Of a DNA stretch of 64,000 bases, positions 1 to 12,600 are shown piece after piece. Both the position numbers and the translations under genes were made by a program. The notes below the pieces were generated by a model. That model was not told the DNA's origin, did not search any database, and was given only the letters and a program-made list of their open reading frames with translations. How positions within the stretch are numbered: position 1 is the first letter of the stretch; every line of letters begins with the position of its first letter. Origin of the DNA: Eupeodes corollae (taxonomy: Eukaryota > Arthropoda > Insecta > Diptera > Syrphidae); the NCBI RefSeq assembly GCF_945859685.1, contig NC_079149.1:59538991-59602990 (forward strand), in the 5' to 3' direction.

Positions 1-407
1 GACAATAATATACATTTGATAAAAACATAAAATATTTTATTTGTTGATTATTCTAAAATAAAACAAAAATCTATTTATAATTAAATCAAAAGTAAATTAA
101 GACACTTTTAAATATGTAACACAACCATATCTATTAAAACAAAAATAATTTAACTAAAATAACAATACAATTTAAATATTTTGCTTATAACATAAAAGTA
201 TTAAATAAATATTAAAACAATTTTAATTAAAATAAAATATTTTTAAAACATAAAAACAAGTATAAATAAAACGATTGCAAAATAATAATTCTTTTATCTT
301 TTCGCTAAGCAAAAAACATTATTTTCGGCAAACGATTTTGTTTAAAAAATAGCAAAGAAGCTGAGCCCCAAAAGCTTTGTTGTCTTTTAAACAAAATCTT
401 CTCTTTC
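1..407 (-). other. FLVCR 3' UTR and downstream flank
   Basis: Very AT-rich sequence after the stop codon, with no coding signal. A possible poly(A) signal AATAAA reads on the minus strand at 36-41. A stem-loop lies directly after the stop codon (separate entry). The true transcript end cannot be set from sequence. Confidence 0.5.
334..398 (-). promoter_or_regulatory. Perfect 14-bp stem-loop in FLVCR 3' UTR
   Basis: GATTTTGTTTAAAA at 334-347 is the exact reverse complement of 385-398, enclosing a 37-nt loop that can form a second weaker stem (CAAAG with CTTTG). It begins ten bases past the stop codon in the mRNA. It lacks a CAGTG loop, so it is not a standard iron-responsive element. A role in mRNA stability or a relict inverted repeat are both possible. 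Confidence 0.55.
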
Positions 408-690
408 CTAAGGATTTGCCATTGCACCAGGACCTTGGGCAGCTTGTCTCTTCAAATCCGATCCAATGAGAGCTGTAACAACGGTTCCAACACACATCAT
501 TACCGCCATTGTAACATTTGCCGGTACATCACCATATGTACTTAATAATTCTGAATAGAGCATTGTAAAGGCAATGCCAAAAACTTGTGCAGCTGCATTC
601 AATAAGCCAGCGGATGTTCCCTCTGGTTCGGGATAAGTTAGCTCGGCTCCGAATTCAAAGCCAACCGGAAGGTATCCTGTCATGAAGAAA
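408..690 (-). CDS. FLVCR: FLVCR exon 9 (last): TM11-TM12 and stop
   Basis: Acceptor cttatag at 691-697. Reads FFMTGYLPVGFEFGAELTYP, a TM11 helix GLLNAAAQVFGIAFTML, a TM12 helix near NVTMAVMMCVGTVVTALI, and a short tail KRQAAQGPGAMANP ending at TAG (408-410). The C-terminal tail is shorter than in vertebrate FLVCR1. The preceding intron is 5,946 bp. Confidence 0.94.
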
Positions 691-3600
691 CTATAAGGGA
701 AAGGAATAAAAAAACGAATTTAAATTATTTTCTGCACAGTTAAACTTTGAGACATAAATGTTTAAAAATTATATGGTGTGTATTATTTTGTATCTCTTCC
801 ATGTATTTTTTTTCTTTTTAAATTTAAATGTAATTCAATTTCTTCAACAATTTCATCTGATATTCACTGTGGCGTATGTGGAATATTTTTATTTTTGTTT
901 TTTCTGCAACAATTTTCTTTCTGATTTTTTTTTTGCTTATAGCTTATGTGATAAATAGGTATCTACTTATTTTGTTTTTTGAGGATTCATGAAATTCTGT
1001 TAGGGCATCCTTTTTTTATCATCCTATTTACCTTACGAAAGGGCACCCGAGTGGAACGGCGATGATTAGAGTTTTTTTTATTGTTACCTTTCTGGGGATT
1101 ATTCATAAATTCATGTTTTATTCACTTTAATGGTTTCTACTGGACAAGCATTTTATTTTATATACAAGGTAATTTATAGGTGATGATTTTGGTTTTATTA
1201 TGTTTGCTAGATGAGGTGTTGTGCGATGTTATCAAGAATTTCTAAGACGAGCGTAAAATTGTGTTTTCTATTGATATCATTTTTATTGTCTGACTCAAGT
1301 TCAAAGGACAATTTAATGTTAGTTTATTTCTAATTTAATTTATGCATTAAAAAGATATTTTGTTGAAGAAGCATGAAATTCTATTGTTTTTAATGTTTTA
1401 TTGGAGGTATTTGTTTTGTAATGTGCTATTAAAGGTAACTTTATTGATAAGAATTTCTCTCTTAACATAAAATTAAGTTTTTTTTTTAATGATAAAAGGG
1501 AAGTCTAATATTCGTGATGCTGAGTTTTAAAACAAGATGGGTCATAAATGTTAAGTGGTTTTTAAAAATATTTGGGCATGAAGAAAAATTTTTAATTACT
1601 CATATCTTTTATTTTAAAGGTTGCAATTTAAAATAATGGTGGACTCTACGATGTGATTGTTGCCTTAGAGTTCATTTAAAAATATGGATATAGCTCGTAT
1701 TTTAGATATGAAGAACCCTAGATCAAGTGTAATATTTTATTTATACGACACCATTTGAAGAAAATCTGATTCTCAATAAAAATGAATGGATTCTGTGGAT
1801 CCAACAAACCAAATACAAATTTTTTCTTTTGCGTCACCGAAAAAAACTGTTTCTTGTGAGAAAATCGACAAATACTCTAAGAGTTATTCTTGAGATGCAA
1901 AGTATTTCTCCAAAAAGACTTTTGCGTTCATCATAAATCTGTAGATCCCCTCTATTTGTGAGATAACTCGCATACAGAAATAGTCAGTAACTAGGCCGAG
2001 CTGTAGCGCCATCAAATTTATTTTTGTTTTTTTTTGAAAATACAAATGTACAATTTATTCCGCTGGTTGATAAGATTTTCTTACTAGTGATAAAATTTCA
2101 TGTTTCCAAACGTTTTTCTTTTCAAAACTATGAAAGTATAAAATTCAAGGATTTTTTCAAAACTTTATATAGAGTCAAATAAAGACTCATAACTACTTAA
2201 AATTTCCAGAAGATAATTTAGATACGAAAATGATTAAGAAAGATTTGTAATTTGCATTATCATCACACAATTTATTTTTAAAGAATATTTTAAGTTAAAC
2301 TTAGCCATACAAACCCCGTTTTTGATTGTTTTTAGCATTTTTAAAGGGACATATTTTAATAAACTGATGTGATAGAAAAATTGAAGACAGGTCTAGAATT
2401 AAGAACATCTTAATACTTTAAATAAGTATTGTTTTAGTTGTGAGGCAGAAAAAATAAGTATGGTAAACATTTTGTAATAATTGATCACAACCTTCTTAAA
2501 AGCTCCTTCAGTAAAGATGAACTAGACCTTTCTGTGAATCATCTCAACGAAGCCTTCAATGAATCAATGAGAACTTCATGCTCTGTAACCATTTTAAAGG
2601 GTAAAAAGAAACCTCATTGGTGGCGTTAAGAACTAGAACCATTCAGAAAGAGCTGTCGCAAACTCTTCTATAGATCTAAGTACACTAGATCTCCTGCTGA
2701 CTGGGACTTATATAAACAAGCTCTACAGCATTATAAAAAAGAATTAAGAAAGAGTAAGAGGTCTTCTCGGAGAAACTTTTGTGGTAAAATAGAAAATAGT
2801 TCAAAAGCCTCAAGACTCAGGAAAATTATCTCAAAAATTCCAACAATACCCAGTGCTTTAAAGACAGAAGCAGGCACGTTGACTATCATAGACGAAGAAT
2901 CTCTTAATCTGTTATTAGACACCCACTTTCTAGGAAGCTCTAACATACTCAACGACTTAACATCAGAGTCTCAAGCTTCTACAAGCGATTTAGTTGATCT
3001 AATAACGCCTGAAAAACAGGCATAACTTAAAACCATGTCTCATTTCCACAGCTCAACGTGCTTACTCTAAGGGAAAATCAGTAGAATCAGCACTTCATTC
3101 GCTGGTACGTATTATTGAATATTCCCTCGAATACAAAGAATATAACTTAGTAGCGTTCCTAGATATTGAAGGAGCTCATGCTCAAAAGCAGGACAATAAC
3201 TTCTAGCATGAGAAGTTTTACTACCACCAGATCGGTGAATCGATTCAAGGTGGGGTCCTTTCGTCTCTTTTATGGAACATGGTAGTAAACGACATACTAA
3301 CATCATTGGAAGTAGAGGGTTTCAGGGTGATTGCTTATGCTGTTGACGTTGCAATATCTGTATCTGGGAAACACCCCCAAGTTCTCTCATAACTCCTACA
3401 AAATGCCTTAAATAGGCTAACAAAATGGGCAAGGAAATGTGGCTTGGTCGTCTATCCACATAAAACAGAACTAATACTCTTTTCGAGAAGGTAAACAATT
3501 CCTCAGATTAGCCCACCCAAGATTAAAGGAATACCATTAAGCTCTTCCGACCAAGCTAAATATTTAAGCCTCATTTTAGACAAAAAACTAAATTGGAAGG

Positions 3601-6600
3601 CAAATATTTATGAAAGAGTAAAAAAGGCTACTGTAACGCTTTTTACTTGTAAAAAGGCAAAAGGATCAAAATGAGGCGTCTCATACACTTCGGTAATCAG
3701 ACCGATACTCATTTATGGAGTTGTCGTATGGTGGACCGCACTGGACAAGATGGTAAATCTAAATAAGCTCATCAAAGTCTAGCGGTCAGCAGGTATGTGC
3801 ATCACAGGAGCACTTCGCTCAACACCAAACACAGCACTGGAAGTGCTTTTAAACCTAACACCTCTTGACAACTTCTCCCTTCAAAGACCGATTACGGAGT
3901 TGGAAGTGGTATTTATTCAGAACAACTGAATCTCAGTCTATCATATAGACTTCCCAATCAATGTAGTGTATTCCAGGCAGAAGTAATGGCGATTAAAGAG
4001 GCACTATCCTAGCTCAAAGTAAACGTTATATCTTGCAAGGATATACGAATCTTCTCGGACAGCCAAGCCGCTCTTAAATCTCTCGCGTCTGTCTCTACAA
4101 ACTCTCAAATAGTCCACGATTGTCGATCATCTCTGAATGAGATGAAGGAACAGTTTAATATTCCCTCATTTGGGTGCCGGGCCACAGAGACATTCCGGGA
4201 AATTGCAAAGCCGATGAGCTCGCCAAAGCGGAACACTTCTGCCTAATGTTATACAAAAACAGAACATAGGAACACCACTTGCTGCATGAAAATATATCTT
4301 CTCAAACAATATGCTCTAGAATCAACAAAAGCTAGATGGTCACAGAGTACCACCTGCCTAGCAACCAAGCAAATATGGCCAAGCATAGACTTAAAACGGT
4401 CAAAAGGCTTGATATCCCTGAGCAGACAAAGTATAAGCTCTACAATTGGAGTAATAACAGGACACTTCCTCATGTAAAGACATGCTCTGAGGCTAGGGGT
4501 CTACACAAATGACTTCTGCAGAAGCTGCAAGGACGAGGAGGAAGAGGAATCAGTCCAACACCTTCTATGTACATGTCCAGCACTCTCCATTAGAAGGAAT
4601 AACTTTCTCGGTAATCCCTTCTTCAATAATATAAGTGAACTGGCAACGATTGACACAAAATGTCTTTCTAACTTCATTAAAAGTACAAAATGGTTTTTTT
4701 AAGTTGATTAATCTCCTATGAGTAACCTCATTAGTGGTATTACAATGGAACCTTGAGGTCTAGGTGAGTCAATGACATCTGGACAGCCACTCCAACCTAA
4801 CCTAACCTTGTAATAATGGTAAAAAATTTGAGCTTTTGCAATTTAGTGAATTTAAAAATTGAAATCGTGTGGCTAGCCCAAGTGCAACTAGGAATACTTC
4901 CGCTGAACCTCAAAGTTTTGACTTAAACTTTTTGGAGTTTATGTAACACAAGAACTCAAGAAATTTGATCATCATAAATGCGTACACAAATGATATGGGT
5001 TTTTATAAAAATTATCTCAGTAACCAGATCACCAGCGGCTGTGTTATATCTCGATAAAATGATTATATCTTGCAATTTAATACTTCGATACTTTTCCAAG
5101 TTAAAGATATGATCTATGCCACTTTTCAACAATCTATTTAAGACTTTAAAGATTATTGGAAAGATTCTTGAAACTATCGAGGACATACCTGCCCAATTGT
5201 GTGAAATGCTCATGAAAAATTCCAAGAAAAGGCTATGGTGTTGCACTGATAGTCCTAAAAACCACGTTAATGAAATACATAAAGTGCCATAAATCAGAAA
5301 TTGTGTTCCAAGGATTAGAAAAGGTTTCTGTAGAAATACGAAACAAAATGTTTAACAAGTGATCAAAACGGGTAACAGAAATTCAACCCGTCGGCTGTCA
5401 AATTTGAAGAAAAATTAGTTAGGTTAAGTTAGGTTGAAGTGTCTATACGGGATGAAGTACTACACAGTGAGACTAGTTGTTACCCCATTGTGAATCTGCA
5501 TGAATCTTAAGTCCTTTTTCTGAGTAGAAGAAGAATTTCCTGCGTAGGTCTTTCGTTTGTGTGTTACAACAGGGCATGTACAAAGAAGTTGAAGAACTGC
5601 TTCTTCATCCAAATAGGTTCTGAAAAAATCATATAAGAATACGTCTAGCCGCCAGGAGTGTTCTTATTAAGCACTATCCGGCCATTTTATCGTGCTTATA
5701 TACAATCTGCTAAAGAGATATCAAAAACCTTGAGCGCTTTAAATCCAGAATAGGCCAGATATTCCCCCTGTTAATGGATTTTTTTATAGAGCCTTGACTT
5801 ACTCGTATAAAAAGCTTACACTTAGCGATTAGTATGCCAGCGTTAGCCAGACTTGATATGGGTAGTACTGAACAATTTTCTGGAATGTAAATGAAAAGTG
5901 CATGTTAAACTGCTGTGCTGTTTGTAGAGACAGAATCCAAACGTTCAATGCATGAATGTCTGAGAAAATCCGAACGTTTTCTTTGAGCTAGGACAAACCT
6001 ACTTTTATCATTAGTTCTACCTGGAACACACTACAGTGATTTGAACGGCTCCTTTAACCCTTTATTAGATTTTGATCCATCTGTAAGGAAGTGGATTGAC
6101 TCCTCTTCTAGCAATGCCCTATTATCCTATAAATATCTGGGGTGCACAGAAGTCTATCGAACTGTAGTAGGGGGATAGTGTGGTCTGTGTAATTTGGAAT
6201 TCTTAGGCAGAAAGTACTATATATATAATTTCTCTACAAATGCCCACACGAGGATATTCAACTGAAGTAAAAATATTCCTTATCAATAAAATAGCCAAAA
6301 ACCCAATATATAATTGTGTTTTTTTTCTTTAAAAGATGAGGGTTCAAGAAATCTATTGCTAAAATTTTCTCTAAGAACCATTTTTAAAGTGGTACTTATG
6401 CTGCTTCAGCTCTAGTTTTACAAATGTCTCCTTGAATTTACTGTTTATTTTAATAACTTAACCCTGAGAGATAGATTAAATTAAACTGCTGATAATGAGC
6501 GCACGTAATAAATCCTAGATAAACGAATAGGTATACATAAATATATTGCAATCTCTTTTTGTTTTCATTTCAACAGAACAAGTATACGCCACAGTGTACC

Positions 6601-9600
6601 ACTTGAAAAACCCTTTGAAAATATATATGTACTTACCCCAATAACGATGCTGTTATGTAAACAACAGCAATATGCCCGGTATCCAATGTGAAAGAAAATA
6701 CCCACATCCCCACCATGGAAAAAGCGTAAACAGCTAAAGTTGTTTCCCTAAAGAAAACAAAAACGAAATGAAAAAAGATGATGATAGGTTACTCCATGAT
6801 TATATAGAAATATGAAATAGTAAAAGTTTTTCTTTTTTTTTTTTAAGTTCCAAATCGCATGATAGAAATAATGCTTTAAAAATAGGATTATTTTCCAACG
6901 TATTTTCTTATAAATTTTATATTTCAAGGTGGAATGTCTTTCTAAGATTGTTTTCTATTTCTGTTTTTGTCTTTCGAAGTTCCTATTCTTATTACAAGAA
7001 ACCTGTAAAACAGACCTTTTTGTGTCATGTCACTTCAGTGCATTTTATAATGAAACAAATGTACCCTGGATGTCTGTGGTGTTAGGAACTTTTCTCTCCC
7101 TGCGAAGATTAAAGTTCGATTTGTTTTGCAGGAAGTTGTCGGAACTTTCTTGACACGAAGAAGTTGGAGCACTAAAAGTGTTCACCTCTGCATGAGATAT
7201 GTATATGTTTTTTTGAAATTTTACAAAAGAACTCAGGCTCCATTGAAGAACGAACTTTATCATCCAGGTATCTCTAGCTCTTCTCTCATAAACGAATATC
7301 CCTGTTAGTCTTTGACACTTAGCAAAATTTATCATGCAAGAGCTTAACTTTGAAGAAAACACAAAGTTTCCAAGTACATATAACTTGTTGGTTGTACTTA
7401 CTTAAATCGATGGGTTTTATCTAAAACTATTCCACACACGACGGAGCCCAGCATGCCAGCCAACACAATGCACAATCCGATGCGTCCGGTGTCAACCTCA
7501 TGTCCAGGATAATATTTCAACACCACCTTAAATGAAAATACATGAAAAGAATGAATACAAAACAACCCCCTTCAACATAACAAGGTCAACAACAATTAGC
7601 CCCACACAAAGAACTAATTAACATCATAAAACCATATAATTACCGGATTGAGAAGCGTAGAGATGGCGTAGAACACACCGACATTCATGCCATACGACGT
7701 CAATAATAAAATATAATTTTTATTCAGGACGAGATTCTTTAGTGATTGCATGAATGTTGATTCCCCATCTGCGTTCGGCTGAGTTGCCTCTTGGGCTGCT
7801 GATGGTGGCGTTGGCGGTCTGTCTTGGAAAACTAATTATTTCCCGGATAACAGCATAAAGTGAAACATGAAAAAAGCGAAATTGAAAAAACGAAATGAGA
7901 TACAAAAATAAAACAAAATGAAAAAATTGCACTATCTTCCGGAAAATTAAAAAAAATTTAGGTAGATAAATAAGCGGAGTGCGATGGTTGAGGTGTACTC
8001 TCTGATGAGTGTACTCTATACTTCGTACTATAATATTTATGCTTACACAAGACCATTAGAACAACGAGAACCGTTGTTAGTCCAGCGACCAAGTAGAACA
8101 TGAGTTTCAGATCGGCACCAATTTCATCGAGGTTGTCCGAGTTGGAGACAAGCATCGGTGGCAGGACAAACCCAACAGCGATTCCAAGCTAAAAAATGAA
8201 ATACAAAATTTAAATAATCTAAAATATGTTTGTTCTTAAAAAAAATTAAAATAAGTTCATACAAAAATATTAGGTTGACACTATGTGACTTCTTATTGGC
8301 TGGAGTTGGAAGGCAATGCACTTGGTCAACATTATCTAAGCCATTTGGTTATACTCAATTAACAGTACATATCTTAAGGAATGGTGAAACTAATAATTTT
8401 GCTCATATATTTAGTACACCAATACTTCAAAACGAGGCTGAATTGAATTCGCCCATATCTGTTACTCACGGCCTCTATGTTGAAAGAGCCTTTTATGTTC
8501 TTTACGAATTTTTCGCTCAATATTTTTTTTTACCAGTTCAAAGAATTTTACCAAAAATTGTATAAAAATTAAATTCGTGACATTCAATTATTATTACATG
8601 AATAACTCATCATCAATTTTATTTTATTTATTAAATAAGTTAAATTCTAACGTTAAGTTTCCAATATTTCCTTTGATCTAAATATAAAACTAACATGATT
8701 TTAACCACTTACAGCAAAACAATTAAATTTTAAGCTTGCTGATAAATTGATTAAGAGGACTGTTAGCGCCATAGTTTGATCTGCTAAAAATTGTTCTAAG
8801 GTGTAAATTTCCTGATTCAGATTGAAATACAGGCAACAAAGAATAGATGGATACGAAATCGTTCTGATCAATACACGAGCTATAAAGAAGAACTTAAAAT
8901 GCTCTTTGTCCCCAGAGAGAGACAGGAGACTTATCAAGGGAAGCCGTTGGGTCTATGGAAATAATAAAAGTCTTCGGCCAGCGGAAAAAAATGAATTCAA
9001 ACCCTAAAAATCTACGTTGAAAATTTTCTATTCTATCAATATGATCGGAATAGTACGATTCAAGCGTATTCAAGAATTGGCTTGACTAAAGAAACATATA
9101 GAATTTTAATAACGGCTCACGGAACTCTCAAGGAAATCTTTTGACGAAACCAAATAATATAGTGAACAGTATTATGACCCTTGATGGAATTCAACAATTA
9201 GAAGAATGTTGACATCGTTTGCATACATTACCGATATAGAATTATTTAGAACAGAACATTAATAAATAAAGTTTACCAACAATGGACCAATATGACACCC
9301 TTTAGGTACATCAGAATTGACTTTAAATTGACTTGGAGGGTTACGACGATACTTAGATACGACGAAATCCGCAAAACGAAATGGTTGGAAAGTTCAGTTT
9401 CACAACTTATTTTGTGAAATGCTTTGCTAAATTCTGTAAAGATGCAATCGACTTGAAAGTGTTTTTCGAATGCAACAAACAAAAAGTAGAGAATTTTAAA
9501 AAATAAGTTATTGTATATTTTTTCACAAACCGTAGTGATTTTCACACAAAACTTCGAAGTCAGTCTTAAAATAATCTACGAACATGTTCGAAATTGACTG

Positions 9601-12600
9601 TGCAAGACGGCTTGAAGAACTTTTAACGGTCTTGTTAGCTGCTAGATATATTTAAAACATTTAATTTTTAGATCACACTCAGTGTTAAAAATTAATTGAG
9701 AGCACAAAAAGTTTGAATAAGTTATAAAGTCGTATTGCAGTTCTTAGCAAACTCTAAGGGTCTCATTCATATTCTATGAAGTCAGTATTGATGTGAACAC
9801 TCTTGAATTATTCTATGATGATATTTTGCAAACAAAAATAATTTTTTAAAGATGCTTCTAATATTTCAAACACTTACAAAATTATTATTGCGTTATTTAG
9901 ACCTGAAAACCCTTTAAAAGTAGTTTTGTTGTTAGACAAAATTTGAAGAAATTTAATAATGTGTAGAGTTTTACAAAATCGTGCCAAATCAAATTGATAA
10001 ATACGAAAATCAAAGCTGGACATTTTCAACCCATCTAGGACAAAGCAAGAAATTCGTCATGTTAATTTCTGTAACACTTCAGAAATCACAAAAACATTCA
10101 TTCAATGATAGATGATTGAAATTTAGAAGCAATTTATTAGCAGGCCAGGAGATTTAATGGTTTATCTAACCAGACAGTGTAAAATACATATATAAACAGT
10201 CTCGGATCTTGGAGAAAGTATTGCACTTGATATTTTAAAAGTGTATGTGATTTTAACTTCCCATAGGAAGTTATTGTAATGGGTCCGATTTGTCGAATTA
10301 ATAATTTTGACATATCTCGACATTTCAAGGTCCCTAGAGTCGAAATAAGAGATTTTTAGAAATATGTATGTATGTGTGTCCGTGTATACGTACGTTCGTA
10401 CGTCCGTACGTTGGCGGCGTTTTTTCGTCGTCCACAGCTCAAGAACCAGAAGAGATATAAACGTCAAATAAATTTTGTTATACAGATAATAATGCAGAAA
10501 GTTGCAGAAAGGGGTTCAAGAAAATTGAGTGGGTGGCTTGTTTTACCATAGCAGTTTAAAACATAGGTGCAAACTTTGGTTAACCATAAATATCTTACGA
10601 ACGAATGACGCTAGAGACTTGCATCAAATTGTGTATTGTAACGTGATACCAAACATGTATATTTAAAAAAAAATAAAATCAACTTTTTTTTATAAATGAA
10701 AAAAAAAACTAATCAAAACAATTAATAAAAGTTGGTAAAAATTGATTTTCGACTTAAAAATTTGCCCCCCCAATAATTTTACGAATAAAATGATTTTATC
10801 TCCAAAACAATTATGTGCAACGAAAAATAATGTTTTTAACATCTGGTCAAATTTTGAGAAAAATCAAATTGGGAGTTTAAAAAAAACATTACTCAAAGCG
10901 GAAATTAAATTTCAGCTCAAAAATTTAAGATTATGGCTTCAAAGTTATTTCATCTTAAAAAAAATATTGTTTTCAACTTTTTGTAAATTTTTTAGATAAA
11001 TTGAATTGGCAGTTTTTCTTACAAAAAAATAAAACTTAAAAGAAAATTTAACAAAAGTTAGTAAAAATTGATTTTCAACACAAATATCTTTTCAAAAATT
11101 TGACATTATGGCTTCCAACTAATGTCATCTCATAAGAAATATTGTTGTCAATATTCAGTAACATTTTGAGAAAAATCTAATTGACAGTTTTTTTACAAAA
11201 AAAAAACAAAAACCTACAACAATTTAACAAAAGTAATAAAACTTATTTGCGACTCAAATATCTTTTCAAAACTTTGAGGTATTGGCTTAAAACTACTTTT
11301 ATCTTTTAAAAATTATTGTTTTCAACATTCCGTAAAATTTTGGGAAGAATCTAATGGACAGGTTTTTAACAGAAAATAAAAACCTTCAACCAAATTAAAA
11401 AAAGTTGGTAAAATTTGATTTTCGGCTTAAATATCTCTTAAAAAATTTAAAAAATTGGCTTTAAATTAATGTTGTCCTATAAAACAACATTAACATTCTG
11501 TAAAGTGTTGAGAAAAACCGTATTGACAGTTTTTTTTTACAAAAAATAATAAAAACAATACTAAAACTTGGTAAAATTTTACTTTCGACTCAAATAGCTT
11601 TTCAAACATTAAAAATATTGTCTTCAAACTTTCAGTAGTTTTTTTCAAAAATCCAACAGTCCGTTTTTTCATAAAAAATATAATCTGCAAAACAGTACTC
11701 AAATTTGGTAAGAATTGATGCTATCTCTCAAATTAATTTCACTTATCCAATTTGTAAAAATTTAAGAAAAGCTACTTTAATTGCTAAAAATTTATTTTCG
11801 ACTAAAAATCTATTTAACAAAAATAGATTTTAAAGCTAATCTATTTCTTAAAACACAAAATTTTGTTGGTAATTTTAAAAATTTTAGAATAATTGAACTT
11901 TAAACTTTTTTTAACTCAACACGAAAACCTACAAAGTTTTAAGCAAGTCAAATCGATACGCGGGATGGGAAGTTATCAGTATGGGTCACGTCCCAGCCTC
12001 TTTTTTTCATTGGAATCTTCATACCAGTTTATTACAAACCGTATTGGCCTGAAAACTACTAAACAAATGTATATGACATTTCTCAGGGCTCTGTTTTGTC
12101 TCCGAACATTTAGATTTTTCGTTTGAAACTTTTAATGCAATAAAATGTACGTTCATATTTGTTTTCACACTTTTATCTTTCGAACGTGGAACTTCAACCG
12201 TTCCGTATGAAAACCTCAATTCATTCTTATCTTGAAATCAAGTTGCAATGGTGACTTAACTTAACAAATTAGGTTTATGAACTTGATACCTCTGTAGGAT
12301 TATCACAAATTCAACATTAAAAAGAGTCTAAAATACCACCCGTTCTTATAACTTAACATTAGTGTCAGTTTGTCGAAATTAACAAAAGTTTAACAAAATA
12401 TTTAAAACAAAATTTTCTGTAAGATAAAAAGTTAGAAAACATTATTTTTCTTTGTTCTCAAGACAATTTTTTTTTTTCAAATTTTAAGTTATTTTTTGTA
12501 GGTTTTTGTTTCATTGTAACAAAAATTTATCAATTTGATTTTTCTCACAATTTTTAGTAACGTTCTTGAAAGTTGTTATTCCTTATAAAAAGTACTCTTT

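Noticed and set aside
334..398. Iron-responsive element in the FLVCR 3' UTR
   Set aside because: The stem-loop lacks the CAGUGN loop and the bulged C spacing of an IRE.
758..958. 66-codon frame rich in F, L and Y
   Set aside because: Low-complexity T-rich sequence; no family resemblance; lies in an intron.
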